Shown: positions 1-5,777 of the stretch, piece by piece
Position numbering within the stretch: the stretch's first letter is position 1
How the letters are laid out: the number at the start of each line of letters is the position of its first letter
DNA from: Rudaea sp.
Lineage (GTDB): Bacteria > Pseudomonadota > Gammaproteobacteria > Xanthomonadales > Rhodanobacteraceae
Direction of reading: 5' to 3'
Length of the DNA: 6,375 nt
Assembly (NCBI GenBank): GCA_025934455.1
Contig: JAICYA010000126.1
Span: 1 to 6,375 of the forward strand
Notes under the pieces: generated by a model
What the model was told of the DNA's origin: nothing
The model's database searches: none
What the model saw: the letters and a program-made list of their open reading frames with translations, nothing else
Translations under genes and position numbers: made by a program

Positions 1-383
1 AGTTTCGCTTCGGCGGCGAAGGCGGCGGCTACCTCGCGCAGCGGATCGGCGCGACCTTGCTGTGTTTTCAACTGCGCCTGTACGCGGCCCATGCTACGAT
101 GGAAATGCAGGCGCAGCACGAGATGCGGTGGCAGCGATTCCACCAGCAGATCGGCGAGAAACGTCTTGCCGCGTCCGACCGCGCCCCATAGATACAGGCC
201 GTGCACAGCCGCGCGCTCACGCCGCGGCAACCAGCGCCGCCAGCCACCGGACTGCGAGTCCACGATTCCGGCACGGATGCGATCAAGCGTTGGCAGCAGC
301 GCGCGCTGCGCGGGATCGTCGTCCCAGCTTTTGTCCGTCACACCGCGCGCGTACAGTACGCTCGGGGACCGCGCCATGCTCAT
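1..383 (-). CDS. zapE: Cell division protein ZapE (AFG1-like ATPase), N-terminal part
   Basis: The visible 127 residues are the N-terminal part of a ZapE/AFG1-family P-loop ATPase; the rest lies beyond the left window edge. ZapE is a cytoplasmic ATPase that associates with the FtsZ ring at constriction (family knowledge). The sequence shows a ZapE-like lead-in (YARGV near residue 12, then DPAQRALL near 23-30). A Walker A loop GAVGRGKT follows at residues 67-74, inside the family signature GLYLWGAVGRGKTF, and then RLHFHRSM at about 91-98 and a DPL..VA stretch at about 113-119. The usual RFM after HFH is RSM here. The start at 383 overlaps the stop of the upstream hydrolase as ATGA; a second in-frame ATG lies two codons later at 377. 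No clear Shine-Dalgarno is seen, so translation is probably coupled to the hydrolase gene. Walker B and the C-terminal region cannot be assessed. Confidence 0.9.
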   Translation of the reverse strand, partial: MSMARSPSVLYARGVTDKSWDDDPAQRALLPTLDRIRAGIVDSQSGGWRRWLPRRERAAVHGLYLWGAVGRGKTFLADLLVESLPPHLVLRLHFHRSMGRVQAQLKTQQGRADPLREVAAAFAAEAK

Positions 384-1066
384 GCGTTGCGCAGTGGCGG
401 CAGGTTGCCGCGCACGCCATTCTTGACTGCGCCGCGCAAGTCCATCAGGCGACGATGGAAGAAGTGTCCGGTCTCGGGCATGCGCACCAGCGTCGGCGGA
501 TCCGGTTGTGCCGCCACCCAAGCGTATACGGCCGCCGGATCGACGACCTCGTCGGCCTCGCCCTGGATCACCAGCCACGGGCACAGCGGTGATGCCAAGT
601 GTGCGAAGTCCCAGCGCGACACCGGCGGCGCCACGGAAATCATCTGGCGCACCGGCAATTGCGGCGCGGCGCGCGCGGCAACATACGAGCCGAAGGAAAA
701 TCCCGCCAGCCACAACACGTCGTCCGGCCGCGTGCGTTGCACCCAATCCGCCACGGCGATGAGGTCGTCGGTCTCACCGCGACCATCGTCGTAGCTTCCC
801 TGCGACGCGCCGACGCCGCGGAAATTGAACACCACCGTGGCCAGGCCCGATTCGCGCAGACTGCGCTCGAGCATGGTCACCACCTTGTTGTGCAGGGTGC
901 CACCATGCTGGGGATGCGGATGACAGATGATGGCCACGCCCGCGCGCGCTTCGGCGGCGTCCGGCACATCGACGGCGGCTTCGAGCGCGCCGGCGGGGCC
1001 GGTCAGTGTCAATGCTGACGCGGTGGCGGGGAAACGACTCGGATCGGTAATGGCAGCGGCGGACAT
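380..1066 (-). CDS. Alpha/beta hydrolase (COG2945-like)
   Basis: A 228-residue soluble alpha/beta hydrolase with no signal peptide, so probably cytoplasmic. The fold markers appear in order: the oxyanion-side segment CHPHPQHGGTLHNKVV at about 48-63, FNFRGVGASQG at about 80-90, and the nucleophile elbow GFSFG with Ser124. QGEADEVV follows with Asp172 as likely acid, and ETGHFFH with His201 as likely base. This pattern fits the small COG2945-type hydrolases, whose substrates are mostly unknown; esterase or thioesterase activity is only inferred. The frame is open to an ATG at 1114. I chose the ATG at 1066 because the extra 16 residues are unlike the family and a TACAAT box lies just upstream at 1081-1076, inside that extension. 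The stop overlaps the zapE start by 4 bp, so the two genes form one transcription unit. Family assignment is strong; function is open. Confidence 0.9.
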   Translation of the reverse strand: MSAAAITDPSRFPATASALTLTGPAGALEAAVDVPDAAEARAGVAIICHPHPQHGGTLHNKVVTMLERSLRESGLATVVFNFRGVGASQGSYDDGRGETDDLIAVADWVQRTRPDDVLWLAGFSFGSYVAARAAPQLPVRQMISVAPPVSRWDFAHLASPLCPWLVIQGEADEVVDPAAVYAWVAAQPDPPTLVRMPETGHFFHRRLMDLRGAVKNGVRGNLPPLRNA

Positions 1067-1075
1067 GCGACTCGC

Positions 1076-1081
1076 ATTGTA
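1076..1081 (-). promoter_or_regulatory. Candidate -10 box for the hydrolase-zapE unit
   Basis: TACAAT on the minus strand, one base from the TATAAT consensus, ends 9 nt before the ATG at 1066. Transcription from this box would start at or within a few bases of the start codon, giving a leaderless or nearly leaderless mRNA; only a weak GAG lies between. No good -35 hexamer is found at normal spacing. That position is taken by the 1087-1112 hairpin. Confidence 0.5.
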
Positions 1082-1086
1082 GCCGC

Positions 1087-1112
1087 GCGCGACACCGGCA
1101 CCGGTATCGCGC
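1087..1112. repeat. Inverted repeat (12-bp arms, 2-nt centre) between cytochrome c and hydrolase genes
   Basis: The arms at 1087-1098 and 1101-1112 are complementary over 12 positions with a single mismatch, which becomes a G-U pair in minus-strand RNA. They are separated by two bases. The element lies just after the cytochrome stop (1121) and just before the hydrolase -10 box. It could fold at the 3' end of the cytochrome mRNA, but no T-run follows on the minus strand, so it is not a standard intrinsic terminator. It could instead be a protein-binding palindrome for the hydrolase promoter. The sequence does not decide between these. Confidence 0.6.
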
Positions 1113-1120
1113 AATCAGGT

Positions 1121-1660
1121 TTACTTAACTTGGGTCAGCATCCACTCGACCGTGGCCTTGACCTGCGCATCGGTCAGCGACGGGTTGCCGCCCTTGGCCG
1201 GCATCAGGGCGCCTTTGCCGTCCGGGCCGGAATAGCCGTCGATGGCATGCTTGACCAGGGTATCCAGACCCTGCGCCACGCGCGGTCCCCAGGCGGCCTT
1301 CTCGTGGATATTCGGCGCGCCGGTCGCGGAATTGGTGTGGCAGGTCGTGCACAGGTTGTCGAAGATGGTCTTGCCGTCCAGCGTGCCGCCGTAAGCGACC
1401 TGCGATTCGGCGGCTTTCTTCGCCGCATCCTGCGCGGCGAGCAGCGCGGCGCGACCGGTGTCGCCCGCATACACGGCGCCTGCCGGTGCGATGCGTGCGG
1501 CGATTTCCTGCTGCGCTTCGGGGCGCGCCGGGGCCGGATGATCGCCGTAGATGTGCATGGCCAACGCGATCAGGCCGATCATGACCAGCATCAGGAAGCC
1601 GATCACCATCGAGAAATGGCGGAGGAAGACGCGGTCGGTGGAGGAAACAGGATTGGTCAC
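1121..1660 (-). CDS. Membrane-anchored monohaem cytochrome c, c5-like
   Basis: A 179-residue cytochrome. A single hydrophobic segment at about 16-36 follows a short Arg-containing N-terminus and fits an uncleaved membrane anchor or signal. An Ala/Glu/Gln-rich linker (about 41-90) leads to a C-terminal haem domain. The haem site is CTTCH at 104-108, with His108 as one axial ligand. Met153 in ALMPAKGG is the likely second ligand. The W-G-R stretch near 124-127 and the closing SLTDAQVKATVEWML match the cytochrome c5 / CycB group. The only cysteines are the haem pair. The role is presumably periplasmic electron transfer, possibly to a terminal oxidase; the partner is unknown. I chose the GTG at 1660 because AGGTGA precedes it by 4 nt and the whole anchor is then included. 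The frame stays open upstream but that part is not protein-like. DUF885 lies upstream but is separated by a terminator and a candidate promoter. Confidence 0.9.
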   Translation of the reverse strand: MTNPVSSTDRVFLRHFSMVIGFLMLVMIGLIALAMHIYGDHPAPARPEAQQEIAARIAPAGAVYAGDTGRAALLAAQDAAKKAAESQVAYGGTLDGKTIFDNLCTTCHTNSATGAPNIHEKAAWGPRVAQGLDTLVKHAIDGYSGPDGKGALMPAKGGNPSLTDAQVKATVEWMLTQVK

Positions 1661-1664
1661 GGAA

Positions 1665-1670
1665 TCACCT
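1665..1670 (-). promoter_or_regulatory. Ribosome binding site deciding a GTG start (cytochrome c)
   Basis: AGGTGA on the minus strand, 4 nt before the GTG at 1660. It is the best Shine-Dalgarno match near the start of this gene and favours GTG over the internal ATG 17 codons later. Confidence 0.65.
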
Positions 1671-1679
1671 GAGACTTGA

Positions 1680-1693
1680 GGCCGCGTGCGGCC
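1680..1693. repeat. Short inverted repeat in the cytochrome c leader
   Basis: GGCCGCGTGCGGCC is a near-perfect palindrome that would form a 5-bp GC stem with a 4-nt loop in the predicted 40-nt leader, 10 nt upstream of the AGGTGA. In a GC-rich genome such a short palindrome can occur by chance, so a regulatory role is speculative. Confidence 0.3.
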
Positions 1694-1706
1694 AAAACAG
1701 TCGCGA

Positions 1707-1736
1707 AGTATAGCGGGCCGGCGCCAAAACCGGCAA
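1707..1736 (-). promoter_or_regulatory. Candidate promoter for the cytochrome c gene
   Basis: On the minus strand, TTGCCG (1736-1731) and TATACT (1712-1707) are separated by 18 bp. The -10 matches consensus at five of six bases and the -35 at four of six. The start would be near 1700, giving a leader of about 40 nt that includes the AGGTGA. The -35 box lies inside the 3' arm of the DUF885 terminator hairpin. Confidence 0.55.
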
Positions 1737-1757
1737 ATCCCGGTCAGGATTTGCCGG
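1726..1757 (-). terminator. Intrinsic-type terminator of the DUF885 gene
   Basis: Two perfect 11-base complementary arms (1747-1757 and 1730-1740) enclose a 6-nt loop, and a TTTT run follows on the minus strand (1729-1726). The 5' arm is made of the last codons of the DUF885 gene (Gly-Lys-Ser), and its TGA stop sits in the loop. The stem is GC-rich at its base with an AAATCC/GGATTT upper part. The T-run is short, so termination may be partial. Confidence 0.75.
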
Positions 1758-3528
1758 CCTTTACCTGTTCCGCGATAAACGCCTTGATGTGGTCTTCCAG
1801 CACCGGCAGCGGTACCGAACCGGTTTCGAGCACCGCGTCGTGGAATTTGCGGATATCGAATTTCGACCCGAGTTCCTTTTCGGCAAGCTGGCGCAGTTCG
1901 AGGATCTTCAATTCGCCGAGCTTGTAGGACAGCGCCTGTCCCGGCCAGGAGATGTAGCGGTCGACTTCGGTTTCCACCTCGTGCTGGCTGAGCGCGGTGT
2001 GGTCGGCGAGGTACTGGATCGCCTGCTCGCGCGTCCAGCCCAGGTGATGCACGCCGGTATCGATGACCAGGCGCGCGGCGCGCCACATGTCGTAGGACTC
2101 GCGTCCGAAGTCGTCATAAGGCGTGAGGTAGATCCCCATCTCCTTGCCGAGCTGCTCGCAGTACAGCGCCCAGCCTTCGCCGTAGGCGGAAATGTAGGCC
2201 TTGCGGAATTCCGGCAGGCCTTGTTGTTCCTCGACCAGTTCGCCCTGCAGGGCGTGGCCGGGCGCGGATTCGTGCAGGGTCAGCGCGGTCAGGTTGTACA
2301 GCGGACGCGACGGCAGGTCGTAGGTGTTCACCCAGTAGGTGTGCGAGCCGCCGCGACCGGCGGTCCAGAACGGTGCGATCGCCGCCGGCACCGGCTCGAT
2401 GCCGAAGCGTCCGCGCGGGAGCTTGCCGAAATACTGTCCCAGTTTCGCGTCGACGCGCTTGGCGATCCACGATGCGTGCATGAGCAACTCATCCGGCGTC
2501 TTGACGTAAAAGCGCGGATCGCTGCGCAGGAAATGCAGGAATGCCGGCATGTCGCCGCTGAAACCCGTCGCCTTCATCGTTGCATCCATTTCTTTCTGGA
2601 TGCGGTCGACCTCTTTCAGGCCGATGGCGTGGATCGCGTCGGGGGCGAGGTCGAGCGTGGTGTATTCGCTGATCTGCTGGCGGTAATAGGCCTTGCCGTC
2701 CGGCAGCGCTTCAGCCGCGAGCGTGCTGCGCGCGCCCGGCACGTATTCGTCGCGGAAAAACTTCAGCAGCTTCGCGTAGGACGGAATCACCTTGTCGCGA
2801 ATCGCATCCGCGCACGCCTTTTGCAACTTCGCCTGTTCGTCGGCGGGAATCGTCGTGGGCAGCGACTTGAACGGCTTGTAGAAATCGCTGTCCTGTGGCG
2901 ACTTCACATTCATGTACGTGGAAATCGAGACATCGCGGCCGGCGAGCACTTCACGCGGCACGGAAAAGCCGCGCTTGAGTCCCGCGCGCATGTTGACGAT
3001 GTTCTCGTCGAACCAGCGCGGCACGTCGTTCAGAAGTGCGATGAAGTTCTGCGCATCCTTGACCGTGCGCAGATGCCGGCCCGACATGAAACCCAGATCC
3101 GACCAGAACTGCGAATCGGCGTTGAACGGCATCTCGTACTGGCGAAAGCGCACGTCCGCAGCCAGGTTCTCGATCTGCGGCTTGTAGACCTCGTAGTTGA
3201 TGCGGTCGGCGGGCGTGAGCTTGCCGACGGGAATCGATGCGAGCTTCGCCAGCACGTCGTTCCAGTATTTCAGGCGCGCATCCTGCGCGGCCGCATCCTC
3301 GCGCGGCAGGCGATCGGGAACGGCCGCGGTCGCACTGTCGTCGTCGCCGCCGGGAAACTGCGCCTGCCGCCATTTCCATTCGGCGCTGTCTATCGCGACG
3401 AACTTCGCATCGGCCGATCCCGGCGCGGGCGCGGCGGTTTGCGCGCAGGCGCAATCGGGCGCATCCGCCCAAGCGGGAATCGTCAGCGCAAGACCGAGCG
3501 CGAGCGACAAGGACACGTAGAATTTCAT
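1744..3528 (-). CDS. Secreted DUF885 family protein (zinc-metallopeptidase-like)
   Basis: A 594-residue protein of the DUF885 family, a group of about this length with a metallopeptidase-like motif. The N-terminus is a Sec signal peptide: [10 protein letters not shown], a hydrophobic core, then AWA at 19-21, with likely cleavage before Asp22. The mature protein would be periplasmic. The family motif HESAPGH is at 419-425 (His419, Glu420, His425), followed by YGEGWALY at 449-456 and a conserved C-terminal SYKLGE at about 534-539. His419, Glu420 and His425 resemble a zinc site, with Glu451 a possible further ligand; peptidase activity is inferred from the family. I chose the ATG at 3528 because GGAG lies 6 nt upstream and the signal peptide then begins at residue 1; upstream starts (ATG at 3540 and 3645) add non-conserved sequence. 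It has its own terminator and is divergent from fbp. Confidence 0.92.
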   Translation of the reverse strand: MKFYVSLSLALGLALTIPAWADAPDCACAQTAAPAPGSADAKFVAIDSAEWKWRQAQFPGGDDDSATAAVPDRLPREDAAAQDARLKYWNDVLAKLASIPVGKLTPADRINYEVYKPQIENLAADVRFRQYEMPFNADSQFWSDLGFMSGRHLRTVKDAQNFIALLNDVPRWFDENIVNMRAGLKRGFSVPREVLAGRDVSISTYMNVKSPQDSDFYKPFKSLPTTIPADEQAKLQKACADAIRDKVIPSYAKLLKFFRDEYVPGARSTLAAEALPDGKAYYRQQISEYTTLDLAPDAIHAIGLKEVDRIQKEMDATMKATGFSGDMPAFLHFLRSDPRFYVKTPDELLMHASWIAKRVDAKLGQYFGKLPRGRFGIEPVPAAIAPFWTAGRGGSHTYWVNTYDLPSRPLYNLTALTLHESAPGHALQGELVEEQQGLPEFRKAYISAYGEGWALYCEQLGKEMGIYLTPYDDFGRESYDMWRAARLVIDTGVHHLGWTREQAIQYLADHTALSQHEVETEVDRYISWPGQALSYKLGELKILELRQLAEKELGSKFDIRKFHDAVLETGSVPLPVLEDHIKAFIAEQVKAGKS

Positions 3529-3635
3529 CACGATCTCCATGCAGGCGCGGCGATCATCGCACCTTCGCCGTTGCCACGCACAGGCCATTCGTCGGGCATG
3601 CGACAATGCACGAACGCAAAAACCCGGGCCGCGCC
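3529..3635. promoter_or_regulatory. Divergent intergenic region between DUF885 and fbp
   Basis: These 107 bp must hold the promoters of both genes. Towards fbp, TTGCCA at 3571-3576 is a good -35 match, but no good -10 lies at normal distance. A GACAAT at 3602-3607 resembles a -10 but is 25 bp away from it. No convincing promoter is seen towards DUF885. No tRNA, small gene or clear operator was recognised. Confidence 0.35.
3535..3538 (-). promoter_or_regulatory. Ribosome binding site deciding the DUF885 start
   Basis: GGAG on the minus strand, 6 nt before the ATG at 3528. It supports the start that puts the signal peptide at the N-terminus. It overlaps the alternative ATG at 3540, which has no comparable site of its own. 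Confidence 0.65.
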
Positions 3636-4664
3636 ATGACTTCACCGTCGTCGAACAAGCCGATTTCCTTGACCCGTTTCCTGATCGAGGAGCAACGCGA
3701 CAAGGGGCATATCAATTCCGATTTGCGCCTACTCATCGAGGTAGTCGCGCGCGCCTGCAAATCGATTTCCATTGCCGTCGGCCGCGGCGCGCTCGGCGGG
3801 GTACTCGGTAGCGCCGGTACGGAAAACGTGCAGGGCGAGGTGCAGAAAAAACTCGACGTGCTGTCGAACGAAATCCTGCTCGAGGCGAACGAATGGGGCG
3901 GACACCTGGCCGCGCTGGCGTCCGAGGAAATGGACGATCCGCATCCGATCCCGCACCGCTATCCGAAGGGCGAATACCTGCTCGTGTTCGATCCTCTGGA
4001 CGGCTCCTCGAACATCGACGTGAACATCTCCGTCGGCACCATCTTCTCGGTGCTGCGCTGCCCGGCCGGCGTGAAGGAGGCCGACGAAAAAGCGTTCCTG
4101 CAACCGGGCACGCAGCAGGTCGCGGCCGGCTACGCGGTGTACGGTTCGAGCACGATGCTGGTGCTCACGCTCGGCGACGGCGTGCACGCATTCACGCTCG
4201 ACCGCGAGATCGGCAGCTTCATGCTCACGCAACGCAATCTGCGCATTCCCGAGGACACGCGGGAATTCGCGATCAACATGTCGAACCTGCGCCACTGGGA
4301 AGCGCCGATGCGGCGCTACATCGAGGAACTGCTGGCCGGCAAGAGCGGTCCGCGCGGTGCGGATTTCAACATGCGTTGGGTCGCAAGTATGGTGGCCGAC
4401 GTGCACCGCATCGTCTGCCGCGGCGGCATCTTCGTCTATCCATTGGACGCGAAGATCAAGGACAAGGGCGGCAAGCTGCGCCTGATGTACGAGGCCAATC
4501 CAATGGCCTTCATCGTCGAGCAGGCCGGCGGCATGGCCACCGATGGTCAGGGCCGGATCATGGAGATCGTGCCGCAGCGGCTGCACCAGCGCGTGCCGGT
4601 GTTTCTCGGCTCGAAGAACGAGATCAAGCGCGTGACACAGTATCACCGCGAGGCAATGGGTTAG
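3636..4664 (+). CDS. fbp: Class I fructose-1,6-bisphosphatase
   Basis: A 342-residue cytoplasmic class I fructose-1,6-bisphosphatase. It hydrolyses fructose 1,6-bisphosphate to fructose 6-phosphate and phosphate, the committed step of gluconeogenesis. The sequence shows [11 protein letters not shown] at about 10-20, GALGGVLG at 51-58, the metal-site acids Glu97/Glu98 in ASEEMD, and the signature [13 protein letters not shown] at 118-130 (Asp119, Asp122). FAINMSN follows at 211-217, and [11 protein letters not shown] at 280-290 carries the expected metal-ligand glutamate Glu286. It is full length for the family. The start at 3636 fits the family N-terminus; an in-frame ATG at 3606 would add ten residues ([10 protein letters not shown]), and neither has a clear Shine-Dalgarno. 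It is transcribed alone, divergent from DUF885, and its TAG overlaps the stop of the convergent radical SAM gene. Confidence 0.97.
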   Translation: MTSPSSNKPISLTRFLIEEQRDKGHINSDLRLLIEVVARACKSISIAVGRGALGGVLGSAGTENVQGEVQKKLDVLSNEILLEANEWGGHLAALASEEMDDPHPIPHRYPKGEYLLVFDPLDGSSNIDVNISVGTIFSVLRCPAGVKEADEKAFLQPGTQQVAAGYAVYGSSTMLVLTLGDGVHAFTLDREIGSFMLTQRNLRIPEDTREFAINMSNLRHWEAPMRRYIEELLAGKSGPRGADFNMRWVASMVADVHRIVCRGGIFVYPLDAKIKDKGGKLRLMYEANPMAFIVEQAGGMATDGQGRIMEIVPQRLHQRVPVFLGSKNEIKRVTQYHREAMG

Positions 4665-5734
4665 AACAACTCGCCCTGCGGCGTTATCTTGCGCGGCGCG
4701 ATAAAGCTGGCGCAATCCAGGGTCAGGTTGCGCCCGCGCGCAAGGCCCAGCCGGCGCGTGGCCACGGCAAAGCGCTGGCGGATCAACTCGGCGAATTCGC
4801 CTTCGCCGCGCATGCGCTTGCCGAAGCGCGGATCGTTGTCGCGACCGCCGCGCATCTGCCGCACCAGGCTCAGCACATGCTCGGCGCGCTCGGGAAAATG
4901 CAGTTCCAGCCATTCGCGCACGAGCTGCTTCAATTCCCAGGGCAGGCGCAGGATGGTGTAGCCGGCCATTTGCGCGCCGGCTTCTCGCGCACGTTCGAGG
5001 ATTTGTTCCATCCAGCGATCGGTGAGCATCGGAATGACCGGCGCAACCAGCACGCCGCAGGGCACACCGGCCTCGCTCAGCGCCTTGAGCACGGCGATGC
5101 GCCGGTGCGGTGCGCTGGCGCGCGGCTCGAGTCTGGACGAGAGCTTGTTGTCGAGCGAGGTCACCGACACGAAAACGTAGACCAGGTTCTGCTGTGCGAG
5201 CGGCACCAGCAAATCCAGATCGCGCTCGACCAGCGCATTCTTGGTCACGATGCTGACCGGATGCCGTTGTTCGAGCATGGCTTGCAGGATCTGCCGCGTG
5301 ATTCGGTAGCGGCGTTCGATTGGCTGATAGGGATCGGTGTTGGCGCCGAGGTTGATTGGGCTTACGCGATAGCCTGGCCTGGTCCATTCGCTGCGCAGCA
5401 ATTCCGCCGCATTCGTCTTGGCGAATAGCTTCGTCTCGAAATCGAGTCCGGGCGAAAGATTCAGGTAGGCGTGCGAAGGCCGTGCATAGCAGTAGATGCA
5501 GCCGTGCTCGCACCCGCGATAGGGATTGATGCTTTGCGCGAAGGGGATATCGGGCGAATCGTTGCGGCTGATGATGCCGCGCGCGCGTTCTTCCGTGACC
5601 TGCGTGGCCGGATGCGGCGCGGGTTCGGACTCGCGTTCCCAGCCATCGTCGACGGCCTCGCGCGCGACCGTTTCGAAGCGACCTTCGGGATTCGAGGCCG
5701 CGCCGCGGCCCTTGATGCGAACGGGCTGATCCAT
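4661..5734 (-). CDS. Radical SAM protein, PA0069 family (SplB-like)
   Basis: A 357-residue radical SAM enzyme. The [4Fe-4S] motif is [15 protein letters not shown] at 71-85, with Cys75, Cys79 and Cys82 in the CxxxCxxC arrangement. The N-terminal [17 protein letters not shown] at 5-21 and the stretch [20 protein letters not shown] at about 129-148 are typical of the PA0069-type group related to COG1533 (spore photoproduct lyase-like). The length suits the family. The substrate and product are not established, and DNA repair activity should not be assumed from the SplB name. The ATG at 5734 begins [11 protein letters not shown]; an ATG three codons earlier (5743) is possible. A TAGCAT box ends 7 nt before the ATG at 5734 and overlaps the 5743 codon, favouring 5734. 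It follows DUF4126 by 43 bp and converges on fbp with a 4-bp overlap. Confidence 0.92.
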   Translation of the reverse strand: MDQPVRIKGRGAASNPEGRFETVAREAVDDGWERESEPAPHPATQVTEERARGIISRNDSPDIPFAQSINPYRGCEHGCIYCYARPSHAYLNLSPGLDFETKLFAKTNAAELLRSEWTRPGYRVSPINLGANTDPYQPIERRYRITRQILQAMLEQRHPVSIVTKNALVERDLDLLVPLAQQNLVYVFVSVTSLDNKLSSRLEPRASAPHRRIAVLKALSEAGVPCGVLVAPVIPMLTDRWMEQILERAREAGAQMAGYTILRLPWELKQLVREWLELHFPERAEHVLSLVRQMRGGRDNDPRFGKRMRGEGEFAELIRQRFAVATRRLGLARGRNLTLDCASFIAPRKITPQGELF

Positions 5735-5741
5735 CCACAAC

Positions 5742-5747
5742 ATGCTA
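5742..5747 (-). promoter_or_regulatory. Candidate -10 box for the radical SAM gene
   Basis: TAGCAT on the minus strand, 7 nt before the ATG at 5734, would place transcription start at or next to the start codon. It matches the -10 consensus at four of six bases and has no good -35 partner, so the evidence is weak. Read-through from DUF4126 is the alternative. Confidence 0.35.
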
Positions 5748-5777
5748 CGCCGTGCCTGTCTCAGCCGGCGCGACGTG

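Noticed and set aside
62..794. Plus-strand open frames opposite zapE and the hydrolase
   Set aside because: The minus strand carries the Walker A motif and the Ser-Asp-His hydrolase motifs. The plus-strand products have no domain and overlap each other in several frames.
1661..2086. N-terminal extension of the cytochrome frame up to 2086
   Set aside because: This part overlaps the DUF885 coding sequence in another frame and is not protein-like. A good Shine-Dalgarno and the anchor segment define the GTG start at 1660.
3237..3635. N-terminal extension of the fbp frame
   Set aside because: It runs antisense through the DUF885 signal-peptide region and is Arg-rich. The fbp family N-terminus begins near 3636.
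1789..3639. A 616-codon open frame on the plus strand opposite the DUF885 gene
   Set aside because: It is the antisense shadow of a GC-rich gene with strong third-position GC bias. Its protein is rich in Arg, Val and Gly, shows no domain, and the opposite strand has a clear signal peptide and family motifs.
3893..5428. A 511-codon open frame on the plus strand overlapping the fbp 3' half and the radical SAM gene
   Set aside because: It is out of frame with fbp and antisense to the radical SAM gene. The composition is typical of shadow frames.
3729..5738. A 669-codon open frame on the minus strand across fbp and the radical SAM gene
   Set aside because: It reads antisense to fbp and out of frame through the radical SAM gene, both of which have unmistakable family motifs. 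The product is Arg/Ala-rich without recognisable features.
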